This document shows, in pieces, positions 37,316 to 49,391 of a DNA stretch of 64,000 bases (the stretch's first letter is position 1; each line of letters begins with the position of its first letter). This DNA is from Buxus sempervirens (Eukaryota; Streptophyta; Magnoliopsida; Buxales; Buxaceae): NCBI GenBank assembly GCA_947561395.2, contig OX387190.1, positions 28,080,858-28,144,857 on the forward strand, written 5' to 3'. A model generated the notes under the pieces. That model worked only from the letters and a program-made list of their open reading frames with translations. It was not told where the DNA came from and searched no databases. Position numbers and translations under genes: made by a program.

Positions 37316-38120
37316 GAACTAGGACTTCTGATCTATTCTATCAAGGTGCTAAATTCCAATTTAAAACATCCAAACAATGTGACTTTGTGCTACTTAACTC
37401 CAGGTGCTAAATTCCAGATGCTGAAACCTCAATTGCTCAAAGAAATTTCGGAATTCTCCACTCTAGATCTAAATAACTGAACTTTTTTGCAGAGATTTGA
37501 ATAACCGGATCAAATCTATTCAGATCTGAGTCTCCTCTTCAAATAAGGATAGAGTTCAGCAAAATAAACTTTAATTAAGTTAATCACACCTGGATTATCT
37601 CAAATTTGCTGGAACACAGGTCTTGGATGAAATTTGGAGTTGCTGCCGCAGGTGCGAATAGCTCCAATTCCAACAAAGATGAACGACCAAATCCAAATCC
37701 CTCTCTGGTCACCTCAGAATTCGACTATTCTCCTCAAATCCAAGCTCTCCCTCCTGAAATCTCTGCTCTTCAGTTTGTTCGCTCAAATGCCAGATGAACC
37801 AACGAACGAAATCAACTGCATAAATAGTTGCCTTCAGCAACTCAATTCATGATCCCATATAGCTGCTCCCCACCAATTTCTCTACACCAGCACCTTTATT
37901 TGGTTGATATCTCATATGTACCCCATCATCAAACCAACTTAAACTTCCCAATTAAAACTAAATAATTTTTCTTACTTTAATAAATAGAATTTCTAAGTTG
38001 GTTCACTCGAGCAACCTCGATTAACTCCTTTGATCTCATTTTCTGCAAAATTTTGCCAAAAAGCCTCACTCTACTTACTAAAATAATAAATTTGATTACG
38101 TTAAAATTTGAGATTTTATA
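37316..38120. other. No gene seen
   Basis: AT-rich spacer between the solo LTR and the second copy of the segmental duplication. A short direct repeat (GGTGCTAAATTCCA, near 37344 and 37401) is the only structure noted. Confidence 0.4.
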
Positions 38121-38414
38121 GCAAGTGAGCAAGGTAACATCTAAAAATGCTTGAGTAAATCTGATGGTACTTAAAACCATTGTGAAAAGTAACTGGAACT
38201 ACAAAATAGAGATTAGAGCAAGAGCAAAACAAAAACAAAGTGGAGAGAAAGCAAAAGGATTGGAAAAAATGAGATACCTGTAAAACTTGAAACAATTTGG
38301 GGGAAAGGACAAAGTGGTGTTTAGCTAAAATCATCTGAAAAGTATGAAGTGGGATAAGATTATGCAAATTTTGAGGATGATCCATTGTAAAATCAAACCA
38401 AAGCATGATGCAAG

Positions 38415-40086
38415 TGTAGACACCCCAAATTGCACTACAAGATGAGAAAATAAGGGAAAATATTTAATTGAGATTTGAAACATGCAAAAAGTTGAAAAAT
38501 TGGTCCAACATGTGCTGCCCGCATTAAATATGCGGATTGCCCTTGCCCCCATTTGATCTGCTATTTATACTTGACCGCATAGAGTATGCGGTCAAGGCAT
38601 GACCGCAATGTATATGCGTTCATGCGTAATTTAGGCCATTTCGCAAATACTCGATTTTTTAGCCTTATTTACACTCATACCTCTCTCTAGGAGATTCGAG
38701 TTTCCTTTTTTACCCTCCATGGTTTGTTAAATTTACTCTAACCCATGTTTTAAAATTGAGTTGGAACATTCTAGAACCCTAATTTAGCATACCATTATGA
38801 CCAAGCATGCCCCTTGGTTTGCCTATAAATAGAGAGTCTCTCCTCAAGCAAATGGCTGGGAATTGAAGTTAGAAGAGCTCCAAGTGAAGAAGGGAACCCC
38901 TGCCTCTCTACTTTCTCAAACCCAGGTAAGCCTCTCTCCCCTCTCCTTTTCTGTTTTTAAATTATAGGGTTAGTCTGATCTTCTACTTTCCTATAGAATA
39001 AGGCCTCTTTGTTTTTGTAACCCCATACCTAACTCTAAGTACCTCAAGCATCCTCTCTAGCCGTAAAACGGGAAGAGAGAGCTAGGGTAAAGGAGAATAG
39101 GAATGGATCCTTAGGTTAGAACCCTGTTATGTGATGATCTTCTATACCTTTTGGATTTTCTATTTGTGGTGTTATCATTGATTTTTTATTTTGAATCTAG
39201 AGGAATCCTATGGATCCATGCTGTTGATAGCATGAGATCCTCTTCTCTTCCTAAAGGTCTTGATTTTTCACACAACTACACACACCTCACTCATTTCTTT
39301 CTTTTGGTTATTATATGCTAGGATTCTGGATCTACCTTGATCAATATGGTAGATCTAAGATCAGAAGCCTTAAAGTAACCTCTAGGGTTTCATGAGGTGA
39401 TTTTTAAGTTGTTTTAGTCTTTGAGAGAGGATCCTATGGTCTAAACTCTCCGTTTTTGATTTTTTTTTCATCAACATGGGTGTATCTGGTTTAGGTCTCT
39501 AAACTAATAAGAGATCTGGTCCAGATCTGTACCCTAAATAATCCAAGTTTATTCTTCAATTTTTTTTTTGTCAAAAGATTTTTAATTCTTATCATGTAGT
39601 TCCAAGATTTTAATGATTTAACCTAAAACTAGTTTCTTTTTCAAGTTTCACTTTAGGTTTGTTTTCTTTATCTTGATTTCTTACTCAATCATGAAACACT
39701 AAGGATGGCATATTTATATGAAGGATCCAGAATTAATTGGGCCATTCATATAGAAAAAGCCATACATTTCTTTACTCTTTTTCTTTACTTTTGATTTGAT
39801 TTTTGTTAGCAAACCCTTTTCAAAACATGAACAATACTTGGCAATCACCTTGTGTGGATGAATAGGGGTGCCTAACACCTTCCCCTATTCATAACCTAAT
39901 CTCTTTACCCATCTCCGGTTTTTTATTTTAAAGTAGGGTTAATTTTTAAATCTAGTTTTGCCTTTTGTATTTTATTTGATTATTTTGGTGTCCATTCACA
40001 CCTAAAACTGAATGGTGGCGACTCCTTGATTTTTTAATCCCATGTGATGATAAGGAATTCATTAAATTGATTTTCCATGTCTCACA
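38415..40086 (+). mobile_element. Solo LTR (fossil), 1.7 kb
   Basis: Starts TGTAGACACCCCAAATTGC and ends CATGTCTCACA, flanked by GCAAG (38410-38414 and 40087-40091). Copy 1 of the duplication has the empty site near 3475-3482. A GAATGGTGGCGACTCC stretch near the 3' end resembles LTRs of the Tat/Ogre-type gypsy lineage. Only one LTR remains. It inserted after the segmental duplication. Confidence 0.88.
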
Positions 40087-40091
40087 GCAAG

Positions 40092-42230
40092 CCCTTTTTC
40101 TCTGCCATTCTTGCTCTTGATAGCATGGTTAGATTCAAAACACAACCATAAAAGAGCTAATTCCCTCCACTTTATACTACTTTTCTAGACTACAAGTTGC
40201 CCCAAACATTGAGCTTTTCAAAGCTAATTTCCTCTCCTTTTAGTGTGATGGAATCATTGTCCAACTATGATCAAATCTATGCATTAACTGCCACCCAACT
40301 GATTCAGTAAACATTCCATAATAAAACTCCCAATGGGTTTTAAGGAACTAATCCTCCCTCATCTCATCAATTTTTAATGCCTTGAAACCCTCCTTATTAC
40401 CTTGATTTTGTCCGAACCAATCCGGAGTTGAGTTTCCCAAGTTTCAAAATATAGAAGGCTGTTTTTACCATAACGGGTGCTCAAAACACCCTTTAGTAAA
40501 ATTGCCATAAGTTCCTCCAGAAAACTCTAAATTACACACCGTTTGTTGTGTTGGAAACTATACTGATAGGGCTTTTCAATGGTGTGTGGCATGCATTCCA
40601 ACTCCTCACAGATTGAATCAGGTTTGACCCTATTTATAGGGTAAAAATCTGAACTGCAGGGGGTTTTTGTGTCTCCTAGATGGGGGTGTTCAAGAGGGTT
40701 GTTTTGCATGAACTTTGAGTTAATTTGAGCATTGAGCTGACCAACTTGGAGTTCAAGATATCACTAAGCTAATCAGATTTATTGTAGATTTGAAATCCAC
40801 AGTGAATTTTATCTCCATAAGATTGAAAGTAATGCCTTCATCATAAAAGCTACCTCAACTGTGTTCCAACTGATCCTCGTCCTTCTCAAGTTTATGAATC
40901 TTCACATTTGAGCTTGTTCCCTTGAATTTGAAACAATTAGTGATCCAAATTACCCATTTTGCCTTTAGAAAAACAAGTCCTCGTCCTTTTTTTTTGTTGC
41001 TTCCAATACCTAATCTAGTTTCGATCTTTTTTCTTAATTGTGTAGCCGCAAAGCACTCCTATGCAATGAGATAACTTGAACATTAGGTTGACCTATACAA
41101 GCATGAATTTGATCTGACAACAAGCCTAGGCACTTGCAAGCTCTAAAAGCACGTTCAATTTTTAAAAAGCTCAAATCCTTCTTGTTCTTGAGCTCAGGTG
41201 GAGTCCTAATATGGTTCGTGATCTCCGTTTTCATCAAACTCAGATTAGTTAGTATGTTTAAACCTTTTGAACTTCAAATTGTTTCTTATTAATATGATTG
41301 GATTTCTTCAAAGTAGTCTTTGATTCACTGTTGACAGTAGACGCATTGAATGCTTGGATTATCTTTTGGGTTTCCTAATCAGTTATGCAATCTAGATTTG
41401 ATTGAATCCTATCAGGTAGCTTAGGTGAATTGTATTTGGGTTTTCAAGGATGAATCATCCGAATGCCTATGTCATGACTGATTTGGCATTCGTCGGAGAG
41501 AGTTTGAGAGTTAATAGAGGTTCAATCCATGGAAGGGCAAGACCTGAAGCTTAGGTGTTTGATATTTTTATCCTTAGAAAGATTTACTCTTCAATTTTAA
41601 ATTGCTTATGAATTCAGCATTCTATTTCCCTTAATTTTTTTTAAGTAATCTCAATTTCCTTCAAGAAAATTTTAAGAATCTATTATGGAATTTTAATATC
41701 ATGTTTATCTTATATCCAATTTTTTCGTGTGTATAAGGAATTAGGTTAGTTTATTTTGATTAATTTTTTCTTAGAATTAGGAGGTAGTTTAGTTTAATTT
41801 TGAAGTATAAATAGCATATTCTTAACTAGTTGATAAAGTTTCAATTTCATTTTCTTTCTTTGATTTACTTAGCATTTTTTTTTATCTTTCAATATTCATG
41901 GTTTACTTGTAATCATCATCATCATGTCCTTGTGGAAATCGACCTTGGGGCTCACCCAAGTATTACAACTTGATACTCCTGCACTTGGGAGCAACACTTT
42001 TGCGATCACCTCAAGTTTTTGGCGTTGTTGCTGGGGACATCGGTGTACTTAGAAGTAGTTCCATCAGTGTTATGCATATTGGACAAGAGGATTAATTTCA
42101 CACAAGTCACTCTAACACACTATTTGCTTAGACATGGATGCAATTCTACAACCAAGCCCACTAGACCATAAAAACCAACCTCTGTTTCCCTATGCATAAT
42201 TTCAAATAATCTAAAAAATCTAAGCTTTTG
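40092..42230 (+). mobile_element. LTR plus primer site, second copy of the gypsy relic (fossil)
   Basis: Duplicate of the relic ending at 5640; its left part is at 38121-38414, on the other side of the solo LTR. The LTR ends at 42012-42013 (CA) and the tRNA-Asp-type primer site is at 42020-42037. No coding region follows; it is broken in the same way as copy 1. Confidence 0.7.
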
Positions 42231-43847
42231 GGGTGAATTAGGTTCACTACCCACAATACCTGAAGGCATGTGGCGAACTTGAGTTCACTACCCCAGAATT
42301 AAAATTTGTCATAGGCCTCTGGCTCTTTCAAGTGCCTACATTTTATTATAAAAATATCATATATTGTACTCATACAATTCACGAATGAAACCAGTTCCAA
42401 ATTATCTAACTCAATTAAGATCAAAAGAAAGAACACAATTTCCTTAAAATTCCAAATCAAAACCAATTTTAGTAGAACATACCCAAAAACCTTGTTAGAT
42501 TTAATTTTAAGATAAATTTAGTAGAGATACTTTTCTAAACACCTAAAATTTATTCATAAATAGATTAAATTTGATAAGAACACGTTCCATAATTAAAATA
42601 TATTCAAAAATGCACAAAAACTACTTTTCTATGTTGGGCGCTTGACCTTGTGCTTGAGCACAAGTGTTGAGCGATAAGAAAATTTTCTAGATTCGCACAT
42701 TTTTGGAACCTCTATTTTTCTCAATCTAAACTATAAAACTTGTTTTATTCAATCTAAATCACTTAGAAAACATTAATAAGCACTCAAGAATCAAAACCTA
42801 ACAGTTTACAACCTAATTTACACGGCATAAAATTTTCCAACCCAAATCAATCATCTAAACTAGGAAAATCTTGTCGAAACAAAGCGAATAATGATTCTCT
42901 ATTTAAAACCAAAATTCCTACACAATCTAAGAGTAGAAAGGTGCTACTTATAGATTCGACCTCTTCTCTTCTTCTTTCCTTCTTCTTCCTCTGCTCTCCT
43001 TCTCTCGTTTCTGTCCTTCTCGATCTTCTCCTTCTTTCTAAGCGCGATCAGAATGTTCTCGTCTCCTTAGGTAATTTCTAACTAAACCTAAACCAATTTA
43101 AACCGGTCCACTTAAAATGAACCAACCCAAACCAAACCAAAACCAAAGGGTTTCTTTTAAATTTGATTCAATGCATACACTTCCATCAAATTAAATTACA
43201 ACCACCAAATCCTTACATCAATAACTTAACATTAGCATCCAATATCTTCTGACTGTCGGATTTTTGCAAACCTTTGAAATCTGAGTCATATCAACCTTTT
43301 TCTATTTTAATCAAGAGTTGAATTACTAAATTAATTTATTTAATTAATCTAATTAAATCACTTACATCTATTTACTCTTAACTAAAAATACTTACAATTA
43401 TATAATCTTACATTTAGAGTCCCAAAATAAATTCTCAAGAAAATTGAAAAATAATTTTTAATTTTTACAAATAGTATTCTTACATTAAATAATAAAAAAT
43501 AATAACCTATTTATCATAATTCAATGATAAATCCTCAAGAATGAAAGAAATATAGTTAAATAATTGTAAGTAAAATTTCTAATAGTATATATAAGAGGAG
43601 CATGACTAAGAAAATTATTCAAATAATTATAAGTGAAAATGTTACCAATTTTCAAATATTAAATCAAATAATATATTTATTTTAACTATATATACAATTT
43701 TCATATATTAATTTAAATACTATATTTATTTTCGTAATTGTAACATTTTAAAAAGAAAAGAACATTAAATATATAAAATCTATGGCGCTACATGCGCTAT
43801 GTGCGTAGCAAATCACGTAAGGCCCACTCAGAAAAAGCTCTAGCAAG

Positions 43848-44396
43848 TAGGGGTGCAACTCAATTCGGTTTGGTCCAGGTTGATGTCAACCCAAGACCAA
43901 ACCGAAAATATATATAGTTAAACCGAACCAAACCGAACCGAATTAAAAACCGAAACTACTAGACTGAAAACCGAACCGAAAATATATAAAAAAAATCGAA
44001 ACCCAAACCGAACTATATGAAAACTATTCGGTTTGGTTCGGTTCGGATCGGGTTAGACCAATATATTCTTATCTCAAACAAGGGTTTTTTGTAATATCCT
44101 TAAAGTTTAAAGATAAACTTTAAAATTTTAACGTATATTATATTATATATATATAAAACATAGATTATATATTATAATATATATATATATATATATGAAT
44201 TCGGTTTGATTCGCTTTAGGGAAATACATGAATTCGGTTCGGTTTGGTTTAACCAAACATGAAACCCAAAACCGAACCGACCTAGTTCAGTTTAGGGTTT
44301 TTTGGATCGAAACCGAACCGAACCACTATAAAACCGAACCAAACCGAACCGAAGTCGGTTCGGGTTCAGTTTTAACTGGACCGAGTTGCACCCCTA
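43848..44396. mobile_element. hAT-type non-autonomous element, second family
   Basis: 549 bp with ends TAGGGGTGCAACTC and GAGTTGCACCCCTA, flanked by CTAGCAAG (43840-43847 and 44397-44404). The body is made of ACCGAACC/GGTTCGGT repeats around an AT-rich centre. The matching place in copy 1 (about 7228-7245) is empty, so the insertion followed the duplication. No transposase. Confidence 0.88.
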
Positions 44397-45337
44397 CTAG
44401 CAAGAGTCCAAATCGCATGCAGTTCGGTTATGCTAATGTATCATAACAAATCGATAAAATAGGAAAAAGCTGGGGATTATTTGGGCATATATTATGAGGC
44501 CAAAATCTTGGCAGTACCCTTTTTATTAGATTAAGTTGCAAGTCTTTATATATTCCCAAAAAAATATTGATAAAATATGCTACTTTCTAATAGTAAGTGA
44601 TAAATTTATAAAGTTTGTGTTTTAGTTACTTTTTTATTCTTTTTATGAAAGACATATATTTTTTTATAATAAAAATAAGATATTTCTAAAATTTTCATTT
44701 TTATCATTATATGTATATATCTTTATTTCAAAATTATAAGTACTAGGTCCTTAAAATAATTTTTAAAATGAAATTTAAACTTGAGTTGTATTGAGGAACA
44801 AAAGAATCACAAAATATGAAATCATTCTCAACGGGCAACACACGTTCACATTTACTAGTGTATATATATATATATATATAATCGATTGAAATATTGGAAA
44901 ACGTATTTCCAATTTTGGGCATGATCCATATGACTTGAATTATGGTCCAAAATGATAGATGCACTACACAATTTGAAAAGAATATATATATATATATACT
45001 TTAAAAAAAATTTGATTGAAATATTGGAAAATGAATCTTTAATTTTGGGTATGATCCAAATATATGATTTGATTTATGGTGAAAATTATAAATGCACTAT
45101 ACATCATCATTGGTATTAAAGAAGAAAAATTACCTTTGGATACCTAGTTTAAAGTTTTTGGATATCCCATCGCTCTCACATGCTTTAAAATTGAGTTAGC
45201 TGCTGGTTCTCAACATCACTGTTGGTGTTAAATACACAAACAATTCTGATATGTTATTATTGTTGTTGCAATAAAAGCGAGCAATTGCTAAGAATGAACC
45301 ATCACTTGGTTCCTTCTATGGCCAAGGTACATAGAAT

Positions 45338-45556
45338 GGAATGAGATCCTCTAAGGTTGAGCCCGTAAATGGGCTCAACCGTAGCCAATGCTTGCTTGCC
45401 AAGTAGGCAAGCAAGCACCTTCTCTCATCTCTTTTACATGGGGAAATGAAACAGTGGTTTTCACTTTTTGAGGAGATGCTTGCTTGCCTACTTGGCAAGC
45501 AAGCATTGGCTACGGTTGAGCCCATTAACGGGCTCAACTGTAGAGGATCTCATTCC
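45338..45556. mobile_element. Foldback MITE upstream of VTL copy 2
   Basis: 219 bp with terminal inverted repeats of about 80 bp (GGAATGAGATCCTCTA outermost) and a short unique centre, so the whole can form one long hairpin. Flanked by CATAGAAT at 45330-45337 and 45557-45564. The 8-bp duplication suggests hAT; the long arms would also suit a Mutator-like element, which normally makes 9 bp. Copy 1 lacks it. Confidence 0.88.
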
Positions 45557-45557
45557 C

Positions 45558-45817
45558 ATAGAATTAACCTTACATAGAGGTCAAATTAAGGATCAAGTGT
45601 TAAAATAAAATAGAATTAACCTTACATATAGGTCAAATTAAGGATCAAGTGTTAAAACAAAATAGAATTAACCTTACATATAGGTCAAATTAAGGATCAA
45701 GTGTTAAAACAAAATAGAATTAACCTTACATATAGGTCAAATTAAGGATCAAGTGTTAAAACAAAATAGAATTAACCTTACATATAGGTCAAATTAAGGA
45801 TCGAGTGCTAAAATAGA
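45558..45817. repeat. 52-bp tandem repeat array, five units
   Basis: Units start ATAGAATTAACCTTACAT at 45558, 45610, 45662, 45714 and 45766, spaced exactly 52 bp and almost identical. Copy 1 has one unit (8166-8217). The array lies about 190 bp upstream of the VTL copy 2 TATA box and immediately beside the MITE. Confidence 0.93.
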
Positions 45818-46005
45818 CGACGCATCCTTTTTTAGGTAAATGATGTTTTGATAACACATATAATTTAATTGAATGTCTCACAGAGAAAAAACGAATATTT
45901 CTAACCTGTGGTGATTTTACAACAATAATTATTGGTAGAAGTTCTCAGCTTTAAGCAGCGGATACAAATATTCTATTCTGTGTTGATTTCACTCACACTG
46001 CCTAT

Positions 46006-46014
46006 AAATAGCAA
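46006..46014 (+). promoter_or_regulatory. TATA box of VTL copy 2
   Basis: CTATAAATA about 90 bp before the chosen start codon. The roughly 170 bp upstream closely match the other two copies of this promoter. Confidence 0.7.
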
Positions 46015-46101
46015 CGGAAAGAGCGTGTGTCCTCTACACGCCTTTACCCTTCCACCTTCTCCCTTGTATTTTTTCTCTCTCTCTACTTCTTCTACTCTTT
46101 C

Positions 46102-46785
46102 ATGGCAGCCCACGAGGCTCATGACCAACCATCGCTCGCCAGCTCCTCTAAACCGGCAATATTCCCTAATAACGATATTGAACAGCAAATGGACCAAAAA
46201 TCCTCGGACAAAGAATTTGATTATTCTCAAAGGTCCCAATGGCTTCGAGCTGCAGTGCTTGGAGCCAACGATGGACTGGTCTCGACAGCATCGTTGATGA
46301 TGGGTGTTGGGGCTGTCAAGCGAGAAACCAAGTTCATGATCCTTACTGGGTTCGCGGGGTTGGTTGCCGGGGCTTGCAGCATGGCCATCGGAGAGTTTGT
46401 GTCTGTGTACTCACAATATGACATAGAGGTGGATCAAATGAAGAGAGATGAGAAGAGAGATGGAGATTGGACCTCGGAGAAAATAGAGAGGGAGAGGAAG
46501 CGCTTGCCATCACCGATGAAGGCTGCAGTGTCGTCGGGGGTTGCATTTGCAAGTGGTGCAGCTGTGCCGCTGCTGACTGCCTCGTTTATAAGGGATTATA
46601 AGGTGAGGGTGGGAGTGATGGTGGGAACATCTAGCTTGGCCTTCTTGGTTTTTGGAGGGGTAGGAGCTGTGTTGGGGAAGTCTCCTGTGGTGAAGTCTTC
46701 TGCTAGGGTTTTGATTGGAGGATTGCTGGCGATGGGCATAACCTTTGGCTTGACTAAGCTTATTGGGTCGAGTGGTGGACTGTAA
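46102..46785 (+). CDS. VTL: Vacuolar iron transporter homolog (VTL), copy 2
   Basis: Intronless, 227 residues, paralogue of 24794-25441 and closer to family consensus (VSTASLMMGVGAVK; GACSMAIGEFVSVYSQ). Five membrane segments as in copy 1, with a short charged loop between the second and third. The N-terminal tail has 12 extra residues (around DIEQQMDQKSS). An in-frame ATG at 46027 would add 25 residues but lies only about 13 bases past the TATA box and has no counterpart in copy 1, so the start at 46102 is preferred. Role inferred from family: Fe2+ transport into the vacuole. Upstream lies native sequence altered by a MITE and a 52-bp repeat array. Confidence 0.94.
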   Translation: MAAHEAHDQPSLASSSKPAIFPNNDIEQQMDQKSSDKEFDYSQRSQWLRAAVLGANDGLVSTASLMMGVGAVKRETKFMILTGFAGLVAGACSMAIGEFVSVYSQYDIEVDQMKRDEKRDGDWTSEKIERERKRLPSPMKAAVSSGVAFASGAAVPLLTASFIRDYKVRVGVMVGTSSLAFLVFGGVGAVLGKSPVVKSSARVLIGGLLAMGITFGLTKLIGSSGGL

Positions 46786-47386
46786 CATGTGATGACATAT
46801 CTTGTTTCATTTTATGTTGTTTTGGTGTATTTTCTTTCTGCATCTTTGTATTCTGTTGATGATTTCATAAAGAAGCACTAAAGGAATTAAACACTTTTCC
46901 TTGGTTTGTTGTTAATCATTTATTACTTAAGTTGATGCTTTTGCATACTATTGTGGGGTTTGAAGATCTAAATAACCATAGCTATTACTTAACTCTTACC
47001 CCAAATCAAAACAAAGGGAAGGCTAATATCTCTATGTGCACCTTGCAAACAAAATTCACCTCTATATATCTCTCTCACTCCCCATCTTCTTCCCCCTCCC
47101 TCTGTAAACTATACTGTGGAATATGTTTTTCTCAATGGGTGGAGTGAAGATTTGAACCGAAGACCTTGGCGTTTGCCTAAGGCTCCGATACCATGTATAC
47201 CATTCCTATTAAAAGCTTAAGCTAAAAGTAAGAGTGAGCTTTTATATGTTTAGCTATATTCCTAACATCCTCCTCCCTGGTGTAACCTAGTTATACCCAA
47301 ATACGGCTTGTATGCCAAATCAACAGGCGAAGTCTCAACATTTACTTATCCACAAGCTGTTACATGTACCCATCAAAGTAAAGATA

Positions 47387-48435
47387 TTTTTGCATCTAGA
47401 GTCTGTTAATTTGTTTATCTTATGACAACCAACTTGGATATGGATCTTAAACAGTATGGCTATCTAGAAATAATTTAGAACTTAATTGATTTACCTTCAC
47501 CGTATATAGAAGAGATTGAAAATCTTCTGTGATATTGGTTATGCCATGCATATCTTAGCTTGTTATGTAAACATCGAGTACACCATATTGCCCAAGGTAG
47601 CACTTATTGGACATGTTGATCGAAAGGATGGGCACATACCTTATTTGTTAGATTGGCACTCTTATGCAAAATTGAATACTAATGTTCGTGCCACAAAGAA
47701 TGTCACAGGCAATGCCCCAGATGATTATGTCCCATATACTATGGAATGCATTTCGATGAGTCCAAAAATCCGATGGTACTGTGATACCATTGGCTAGCTG
47801 GGATGTGTTTTGGGGTATGGGGACCCCTATTGAAACAAGGCATCCGTCCGCTTGTATCACTGAATGGTACCAAAGGAAATCATCTCTATACTATGGGGAC
47901 CCTACAATTTCACACTCTATTTAATTGTAGATCTACAATATCTACAAGCATAAGATATAAAAGGTTAAGAAAATAATTAAAATTATAAATTACTTGGAGA
48001 GAACCATGGCCTCCAAGGTTAACACAGTGTTCAGATAATAATCAGCATACCTACCTACTCATCACATTACTCTTAAATAGATTTCAATCTACAATTTATA
48101 GTCCAAGATACGATGAATCCAACAGTTAAGGTAAATCCAAGAAACTACATAACAAGTAGGATAACTCAAAGATAACTCCTTGATTGACTTAGATTAAAAA
48201 AAAACTATAAAAATTGGATTGTTATTAGAAGTTTAAAAAGTCCTAATATAAGCACCCTAATCTTTCACATAGTTATGAAAACGAGGGCGCATAAATAATG
48301 GGAATTGGAAAAGCTCAAAACCGTAATTTGTAGTATGAATTTCTCAACAATCAGTTATTCATATGATAGAGGACTCAAAAAGATGATAATTGTAAAAATC
48401 ACATGTACGTGAAAGGCCCCTGAAATAAAAAAACA
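47387..48435. other. Spacer with one unidentified open frame
   Basis: A plus-strand frame at 47516-47797 encodes 93 residues including HVDRKDGHIPYLLDW and NAPDDYVPYTMECISMSP. It is vaguely like the C-terminal part of plant transposase-derived or PP7-like mobile-domain proteins, but I cannot confirm this. Its 3' end (about 47726-47880) resembles 60596-60740. Nothing else is seen. Confidence 0.3.
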
Positions 48436-48668
48436 CTAGAAGGGGTGCACGTGTAGTACTACACGTGTGTAGGAAGGGACGAAGGGAGAATTTTGGAGCG
48501 AACTATTGCAAAATGAATGTAAGTTTTTATAAAAGTTGAGACAGATTTGACCGTTATACCCTTTTATTAATAAATCTTTTCAAAATTGTGTAAGGACTGT
48601 TTTGGGAAGCTACGTATTTTGTTCGTCACAATTCCCAAAGGGCCTCTTCTCATTATATATAGTATAGA
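48436..48668 (-). mobile_element. Micro-Helitron 1
   Basis: About 233 bp. On the minus strand it starts TCTATACTATATATAATGAG after a host A and ends with hairpin CACGTGTAG-TA-CTACACGTG, 12 nt, then CTAG followed by host T. All three Helitron hallmarks are present; no coding capacity. The exact 5' base is ambiguous because of ATATAGA repeats. Confidence 0.75.
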
Positions 48669-48887
48669 TATATAGAAGGAAATATAGTCAATGGCAAAAC
48701 TATAAATTCAAGGCTGGAATAGCGTAAACCGTTGACCCAACTACTCTCTTAATTAGAATGGTTCACCCTCTCTTCTTTGTATAACTTGGAAACCTTAGCC
48801 ACCTATAAGATTCTCCTACAAACCACATTTCCAAAAAACCCTAGGCCTAGAGTGAGAAAACACAGATCTAGAAAGAGACCTTGAATA

Positions 48888-49168
48888 TCTATTACTATTA
48901 TAAAGCGAACAAAAGGTTTTCTGACTGACATTCTACACCCAAAATACCCTCCAACTTTTCCCTATTTTACAAGTTTGTTATCATCACGTCAACATCATCA
49001 TAACTAACCAAATGAAAGATTCCTGCAATTTAGGCTTGGCTTTTGCTTTTAAAGTGGGATGCTTCCATGTGGAGTATCCCATAGTGTTTTTCTAAGTGGG
49101 CTCACATAAAACATTTACCGAAAGTGAAAACACTTACCATTATTTTGCTACGCGTGGTATTCCCCTAG
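48888..49168 (+). mobile_element. Micro-Helitron 2
   Basis: 281 bp. Starts TCTATTACTATTATAAAGCG after host A (48887) and ends TATTCCCCTAG before host T (49169). The 3' hairpin is weak (ACCA...TGGT). It lies about 490 bp before the ATP synthase start codon. Confidence 0.7.
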
Positions 49169-49391
49169 TATTTAAAGATATAAACCCTAGAAAGACCGAA
49201 AGAGCTTCAAGGAGGCCCCTTTCGCTGATACAGGGCCTTATCTGTCTATATTTCAAGTAATATAATGTCGTTTGATTTGTTTACTTCCTGATTTATAGAT
49301 TTTCAGTAGTTTTTTTAATCAATAAAAGGAGTTCTGTAGGTTATTTATCTTGCATGGCTTGAATAGATGTTAAAAAAAAGGGTATTCTTGA

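Larger units (their letters stand above)
38121..47386. repeat. Segmental duplication, copy 2
   Basis: Co-linear with 3187-8431 plus 24554-26037. Subtracting its private insertions (solo LTR, hAT element, MITE, four extra 52-bp units) leaves about 6.6 kb, and subtracting the 191-bp promoter duplication from copy 1 leaves about 6.5 kb. It includes the LTR relic with primer site, the AT-rich spacer (about 42230-43840 and 44405-45329, no gene seen) and VTL copy 2. Confidence 0.9.

Noticed and set aside
46027-46101. Earlier in-frame ATG for VTL copy 2
   Set aside because: It lies almost on top of the predicted transcription start, its extra residues are unlike the family, and copy 1 has no equivalent.
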